A stretch of 34,966 nucleotides of DNA from Candidatus Wildermuthbacteria bacterium RIFCSPHIGHO2_02_FULL_45_25 (GTDB taxonomy: Bacteria > Patescibacteriota > Minisyncoccia > Minisyncoccales > UBA10102): contig MHTV01000013.1 of assembly GCA_001823215.1 (NCBI GenBank), positions 1 through 34,966 on the forward strand, in the 5' to 3' direction. Under the pieces are notes generated by a model. That model had not been told where the DNA came from. It searched no databases and saw only the letters and a list, made by a program, of their open reading frames with translations. Position numbers and translations under genes: made by a program. Shown here in pieces: positions 31,384 through 34,966 of the stretch (position 1 is its first letter; each line of letters begins with the position of its first letter).

Positions 31384-33192
31384 TTAAAATTTGTAATATT
31401 CTTGCAACGCTTCCTGTATTTGCGTTTTTAGCTGAAAAGCATCAGTGCCCCGATAATCAATCCCTTTCGCGTCTAACACATCTTTGATTTGCCGCAATGT
31501 TGCTCCGATTTCATCTGGCGTTATCCTCCCATCTTCCAAGAGGAGCCGCACCGTATTTCGCATCGGTTCCACCCCGGAAAATCCTTGTTTTTTGCGCGTT
31601 CGATCTGGAATAAACAAATCCATAACCTGCTTTCCAATATCCGGTTGCTTCGCCAAAGCCTCTTGCCGCGCTTTTTCCTCCTGTCGAAATTCCTTGAGCA
31701 TGCGCCATGCCTGATTGAAGTTTTCCAGTTTTTCTTGAATACTTCGCTCTGAAGCGAAATTCCCCATATCATCCGCAAGACTCAAAAAAATCAGCTCCTC
31801 GGCGTATGGACTTCTGAATAATTCATTGCGGGTGTTCTTGCGCAACGACTCTCCCCTTGCTCCCGCGATATTATGAGCTTTCGTGTGATTGCCAACTAAA
31901 AAACGAATCTCTTCTTGCGCTTTTTTCGGAAATCGAAAACGATCGAATATCTGTTCTGCCAACTGAACCGAATCGGCTTCATGTCCATGAAACCGATATC
32001 TCACAACCTCGTCATGCTCCTCAACGGACTCCTGCGCCATTCCTTTGCCCACATCATGAAGCAACGCCGCCCATGCCCATTCGCTTCCGTATCTTTGATA
32101 AAACCGCGCCACCACCTCATCATTAGAGAATTCTTCAGAGAGCTGAAATTTTTCTCGTATGACCGACAGGAATTCCGGCCGTGAAATCGCGCGCATTGTT
32201 TCCAGCTCATGCCGGAACACGTTGCCTTCCTTATGAATGCTGGCTTTCTTCCCTTCTGGAGTATGGCGAACCTCCAGTAAATCGCTTATTTCCGGCAAAA
32301 CTTCCTTCAATATCCCCACGCGCGCCATTGTTGCCAAACCGAATGCCGCGCGGGGCAACATAAGAATTCTGTCAAGCTCTCCTTCTTCTTGCTTTAAGCG
32401 TTCGGCAGGTATCTCGTTCAGCACATGCGCGTTTTCCTGAATGACTCCCTTAATCGTTCGATCAAACTTCATGTTAAACTTCGTCAGAAATCTGATATAG
32501 CGAAGCATGCGCAGGGGATCCTCAACAACCAAACGCTCATACGGGTCTCCAATCGTTTTCAAAACCCGGTTCTTTATGTCTTCAATACCGCCGACATAAT
32601 CAATAACTTTTTTCTCCAAGGGATCAAAGTATAATCCTCCGCAGGTAAAATCGCGCCGGGCAACATCTTCTCGAATATCTACGGTATGATTCACTTCTGT
32701 AGGTTTTCGATTCGTCCCGTACGATCCATCTGTTCGGAAAGAAGCCACATCAAATCCTATCTTTCTTCCCTCGATTTCGACATATACTTTCAATACCTTA
32801 AAATTTTTCCCTGTTTCTTTAAAAATTCCATAGCCAGCTTCTTTCAGCACATCCTGTACTTGCTCGTAGGCAAAATTAGTCGCGATATCAATATCGTGTG
32901 GCTTGAAGCGAAAATCCGGATAATGCTCTGCGTCTTGCGACATCAAAAAATCTCGGCCGTATCCGCCCGTAAAATATGCCTCGCCGCCGACGTTTCTGAT
33001 AACTTGGACAATTTCCGCGGCAACTTTTTCTTCTTCAGTATTTGGCTCCCATTCAACCTGCATTTCTCTGGGCAACTCAAAAACACCTTCGGGAGTTTTC
33101 GAAGGATTTTCTTTTATTGCGCTTTCGTTTACGGCCACAACATCTTCTTCTGGCCTTGACGTAGGAAACCGTTCTGGAAGAAAAGAAGGCAT
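31384..33192 (-). CDS. CCA tRNA nucleotidyltransferase / poly(A) polymerase-family enzyme with HD domain
   Basis: 602 residues. The class II head domain has the nucleotidyltransferase motif FTGGYGRDFLMS (about 75) with the catalytic pair DIDIA, then RRDFTCGGLYFDP. The neck motif DPLRMLRYIRFLTKF follows. An HD phosphohydrolase domain (ALLHDVGKGMAQ, then HGHEADSV) lies at about 365-425. It adds or repairs CCA at tRNA 3' ends; the tRNAs in this window lack encoded CCA, so the activity is needed. The HD domain may remove 2',3'-cyclic phosphate as in E. coli Cca. The first 35 residues are low-complexity. Its -10-like TAATAC is only 3 bases from the ATG. Confidence 0.9.
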   Translation of the reverse strand: MPSFLPERFPTSRPEEDVVAVNESAIKENPSKTPEGVFELPREMQVEWEPNTEEEKVAAEIVQVIRNVGGEAYFTGGYGRDFLMSQDAEHYPDFRFKPHDIDIATNFAYEQVQDVLKEAGYGIFKETGKNFKVLKVYVEIEGRKIGFDVASFRTDGSYGTNRKPTEVNHTVDIREDVARRDFTCGGLYFDPLEKKVIDYVGGIEDIKNRVLKTIGDPYERLVVEDPLRMLRYIRFLTKFNMKFDRTIKGVIQENAHVLNEIPAERLKQEEGELDRILMLPRAAFGLATMARVGILKEVLPEISDLLEVRHTPEGKKASIHKEGNVFRHELETMRAISRPEFLSVIREKFQLSEEFSNDEVVARFYQRYGSEWAWAALLHDVGKGMAQESVEEHDEVVRYRFHGHEADSVQLAEQIFDRFRFPKKAQEEIRFLVGNHTKAHNIAGARGESLRKNTRNELFRSPYAEELIFLSLADDMGNFASERSIQEKLENFNQAWRMLKEFRQEEKARQEALAKQPDIGKQVMDLFIPDRTRKKQGFSGVEPMRNTVRLLLEDGRITPDEIGATLRQIKDVLDAKGIDYRGTDAFQLKTQIQEALQEYYKF

Positions 33193-33267
33193 ACCGTATT
33201 ATTTTTCTTGTGCATACTACTCAATCCTTGCTTTATTATAGCTAAAATATGCCATATTTCAAGCTCA

Positions 33268-33364
33268 AACAAAAACCGCAATTCAATCTTCCGCCCTGAA
33301 TTTATTGAAGAGTGAAAACCTGAATTGCGGTGGAGAGGGTTAACGCAAGCATCTTCCCTCTCCA
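33268..33364 (-). terminator. Tandem hairpins ending the small membrane-protein gene
   Basis: On the minus strand TGGAGAGGG (33356-33364) pairs with CCCTCTCCA (33331-33339). Directly after, CCGCAATTCA (33321-33330) pairs with TGAATTGCGG (33276-33285) over a loop with its own TCTTC/GAAGA stem, followed by TTTTTGTTTG. The second is a good intrinsic terminator. Confidence 0.65.
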
Positions 33365-33375
33365 TCCTTTGCGCA

Positions 33376-33621
33376 CTATTTAGCGTCCAAGTAGCTTCCA
33401 AGCCATCCAGCTAAATTGTGCACCGCTACTCCAATTATCACAAGGAAGAATACCAAGAGTATTCCCCCTAATACAAGAACAGCATATACGAGAGCTTTCA
33501 CTAGTATAGCGGGGTAAGGCAACCATGCCACCACACCCATAGAAAGAAGGTATGCTATTGCAAATGCAATAGCAATCAGAATGAAATACCCCTTAAAATA
33601 TTTATTCCCCAATATTCCCAT
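33376..33621 (-). CDS. Small two-helix membrane protein, 81 residues
   Basis: Starts MGILGNKYFKGYFILIAIAF. Helices lie at about residues 11-32 and 38-66; the C-terminus is GWLGSYLDAK. No family recognised. GAGGAG six bases before the ATG is a strong ribosome site. The transcript has an unusual leader: a 13-bp hairpin (33660-33719) downstream of a TTGCCG/TATATA promoter (33735-33764). Two tandem hairpins follow the stop. The well-separated, hairpin-bounded unit differs from the compact genes to its left. Confidence 0.65.
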   Translation of the reverse strand: MGILGNKYFKGYFILIAIAFAIAYLLSMGVVAWLPYPAILVKALVYAVLVLGGILLVFFLVIIGVAVHNLAGWLGSYLDAK

Positions 33622-33659
33622 TTTTTGCTCCTCGTTCGCCTCGGCCTTATGATTATTTT

Positions 33660-33719
33660 GTTTCCGAGAGCGACAATCGAACCACGATCATTCGCGATCC
33701 CGTTGCCGCTCTCGGAAAC
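33660..33719 (-). promoter_or_regulatory. Long leader hairpin upstream of the 81-residue protein
   Basis: GTTTCCGAGAGCG (33660-33672) pairs perfectly with CGCTCTCGGAAAC (33707-33719). The 34-base centre contains a GATC...GATC hairpin. On the minus strand it is an untranslated leader element ending about 38 bases before the ATG. On the plus strand it is followed by TTTTTC, but no plus-strand gene needs it. Confidence 0.55.
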
Positions 33720-33734
33720 TTTTTCTTGGAGTTG

Positions 33735-33764
33735 TATATAATCTGTATGACTTCATATCGGCAA
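33735..33764 (-). promoter_or_regulatory. Promoter of the 81-residue protein gene
   Basis: TTGCCG (33759-33764) and TATATA (33735-33740), 18-base spacer, on the minus strand. Predicted leader is about 100 bases. The remaining gap 33765-33947 shows only a hairpin GAGGAGTT/AACTCCTC (about 33913-33936) after the next gene's stop. Confidence 0.45.
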
Positions 33765-33947
33765 GGCAAACACTAACTCTGTTTCGCCCTTATTATTCAA
33801 CGACCGTAAGCATATCTGGCTAATGTTCACTTTGCCGCTATGAATCCTTTTGTAAGAACACCCTGTTTCTGCCTTTTGGCTTCATCAGTCGAGATACACA
33901 TCTCGAAATAGGGAGGAGTTTTAGGATAACTCCTCGAACCTTTTTCC

Positions 33948-34337
33948 TTAATTTCCCATCTTTGCCCTCGTTCGGTGGCATAACCACCAAATACCCCAAC
34001 GAACCACGAGGATAACCGTGTCCATAAAAGACACAGTCATCACGAGGAGACCTCCGTACACAAGAATATAACATATCCTTGGAAGCCATCCATCTTGCCA
34101 CATAGCATCATGGATAACTCGGGTAGATTCTTGATGCGCGGAAGGTTGTAGGAACCACGGGAAAGCAAGTGCCTCCCGAAAATCGTAGGGCATGAGGATA
34201 GCCCCGAAATACCAACACAGGAATCCGATCATCCCTACGAACCAAAGGCCAGGAGACGACGGGGGACGTTTGTTTATAAGCCGCGTTGCTGAATGCTTTT
34301 TTGGCACCACAATAAGTTCCCACTCATAATGCAACAT
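33948..34337 (-). CDS. Small membrane protein, 129 residues, unknown function
   Basis: ATG at 34337 (MLHYEWELIVVPKK) is preferred to the adjoining GTG at 34340 because GGAGG sits four bases before it. Two or three membrane helices: about residues 30-50 (GLWFVGMIGFLCWYFGAIL), 88-112 (YILVYGGLLVMTVSFMDTVIL) and possibly the Trp-rich RWGIWWL end. Trp content is high. No homologue recognised. It lies between hairpins at 34425-34457 (upstream) and about 33913-33936 (downstream). Confidence 0.6.
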   Translation of the reverse strand: MLHYEWELIVVPKKHSATRLINKRPPSSPGLWFVGMIGFLCWYFGAILMPYDFREALAFPWFLQPSAHQESTRVIHDAMWQDGWLPRICYILVYGGLLVMTVSFMDTVILVVRWGIWWLCHRTRAKMGN

Positions 34338-34424
34338 CACCCCTCCATTCTCCGGATTTATTTTGATTTACCAACGTACTTCCACTGTTCAATCTCCAAT
34401 GCTTGTTAGAAATTGAGTTGGAAG

Positions 34425-34457
34425 GGAGAGGAAGCCGCCGTTTGCTTCTTCCTCTCC
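34425..34457 (-). other. AG/CT-rich hairpin between two small genes
   Basis: GGAGAGGAAG (34425-34434) pairs perfectly with CTTCCTCTCC (34448-34457). Upstream of it on the minus strand lies GGAGGTGAAGC and a possible 25-codon basic ORF (34406-34483, MKKGGEAKVERKKQTAASSP...), which I do not call as a gene. Confidence 0.5.
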
Positions 34458-34484
34458 ACTTTTGCTTCACCTCCTTTTTTCATT

Positions 34485-34796
34485 TCAGACCGACACCTCG
34501 GCGTGTCGGTCTAGTCCGATTTCGGACCAGTTGTCCGAATATGGGATTATATCATTGACGAGATAATCCCTATCCATATCCCCTGCTATAAACCGGAGAT
34601 CGTCGGAGATCCATATCCAAATGATCAGTGGGCATTCAACCCGCTGGATCCCCGCCCTGCGGGGAATTTCCACCCCATAGTACTCATGGTCGTTCTCACG
34701 ACCAAGGTACTCTTTCACCAGTACTTCGACCTGATCTTTTTTGGCCATTTCCTCCATGGCCGCCACATGTGCCTCATACGCTATCCAAAAGTTCAT
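34485..34796 (-). CDS. Small acidic protein of unknown function, 103 residues
   Basis: ATG at 34796 (MNFWIAYEAHVAAMEEMAKK) is chosen for the GGGGTG ribosome site three bases before it; the frame is open to 34940, but those 48 residues are Lys-rich and coincide with leader hairpins. The protein is soluble and acidic, with YLGRENDHEYYGVEIPRRAG and a hydrophobic strand ECPLIIWIWIS. No family recognised. A perfect 10-bp hairpin, AGACCGACAC (34487-34496)/GTGTCGGTCT (34503-34512), covers its last codons and touches the stop. Confidence 0.55.
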   Translation of the reverse strand: MNFWIAYEAHVAAMEEMAKKDQVEVLVKEYLGRENDHEYYGVEIPRRAGIQRVECPLIIWIWISDDLRFIAGDMDRDYLVNDIIPYSDNWSEIGLDRHAEVSV

Positions 34797-34844
34797 TTGC
34801 ACCCCCTTTTTCTTTTTCAATGTACTCTGGGAAAGTTTTGCTCT

Positions 34845-34906
34845 CCCATCAAAATCCACGAATATCTTCTTGAACTTTGATGGGTGGAAGAGCTTATCGC
34901 TCTTCC
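34845..34906 (-). promoter_or_regulatory. Two leader hairpins upstream of the 103-residue protein
   Basis: GGAAGAGC (34886-34893)/GCTCTTCC (34899-34906) and CCCATCAAA (34845-34853)/TTTGATGGG (34876-34884). Both are perfect and lie before the ribosome site at about 34800. No promoter is visible before the window ends. Confidence 0.45.
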
Positions 34907-34966
34907 TCAAGATGGACAAAGTAGTCCATGACATTTCCAAGATTATGTACTTCTACGACATCAAAC

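Noticed and set aside
33660-33719. Integron attC site
   Set aside because: The arms do not show the attC core pattern and no integrase is visible.
33838-34101. 87-codon minus-strand ORF
   Set aside because: It is out of frame with, and overlaps, the better supported 129-residue membrane protein that has a ribosome site.
34406-34483. 25-codon basic ORF after a GGAGGTG site
   Set aside because: Most of it lies in a perfect hairpin and the ribosome site falls inside the ORF, so there is no good start.
1-34966. CRISPR arrays or IS elements
   Set aside because: No spaced direct repeats and no transposase or Cas-like protein was found in any frame.

Overview
The window looks like a chromosomal piece of a candidate-phyla-radiation (Patescibacteria, Parcubacteria-like) bacterium. 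This is an inference from gene content and style: small housekeeping genes packed on one strand, many N-terminally anchored proteins of unknown role, and a GT4/MurJ/FtsEX/LepA core. Surface-protein architectures (peptidoglycan-binding, DUF4015-like, LUD, bacterial macroglobulin) also fit. UGA is a normal stop, because a peptide release factor 2 gene with its classic UGA frameshift site is present. About 90% of the coding is on the minus strand.

Layout. 1-4.2 kb: partial surface protein, a structured intergenic stretch, an ABC-F ATPase and two tiny ORFs with their own regulatory hairpins. 4.2-11.1 kb: pcm (plus strand) facing a two-gene unit made of a giant membrane-anchored alpha-2-macroglobulin-like protein and a membrane-anchored MEMO-family protein whose start overlaps it by 4 bases. 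The macroglobulin carries a complete Hint (intein/Hedgehog) domain exactly where a bait region is expected, and its thioester motif is lost. This is the most interesting object in the window. 11.1-18.5 kb: aldehyde dehydrogenase, an exported protein, a DoxX-like protein, an MgtE membrane domain, Fur, GIY-YIG, a PAS histidine kinase, a membrane protein, a decayed MazE/AbrB antitoxin, and a LUD-domain protein.

18.5-20.4 kb: tRNA-Gln, a candidate small RNA, and a divergent acpP / FabD-like acyltransferase pair with strong promoters and Shine-Dalgarno sites but no other fatty-acid genes. 20.4-23.1 kb: prfB-ftsE-ftsX operon (prfB with programmed +1 frameshift). 23.1-25.8 kb: a 37-bp perfect inverted repeat, a GT4 glycosyltransferase, and a purD broken by a frameshift. 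25.8-28.1 kb: a DUF4015-like putative glycosidase, tRNA-Thr, tRNA-Gly, an FtsB/DivIC-like protein and a 33-residue membrane peptide. 28.1-33.2 kb: cca-murJ-lepA. 33.2-35 kb: three small proteins with canonical Shine-Dalgarno sites and hairpin-rich leaders.

A recurring theme is promoter placement. At several genes (fur, prfB, the histidine kinase, the DoxX gene, the membrane gene at 16.76 kb) a -10 hexamer ends exactly six bases before the ATG, which predicts leaderless mRNA. The acpP/fabD pair and the 33-35 kb small genes use normal leaders. All functional calls are from reading motifs by eye; no searches were run.
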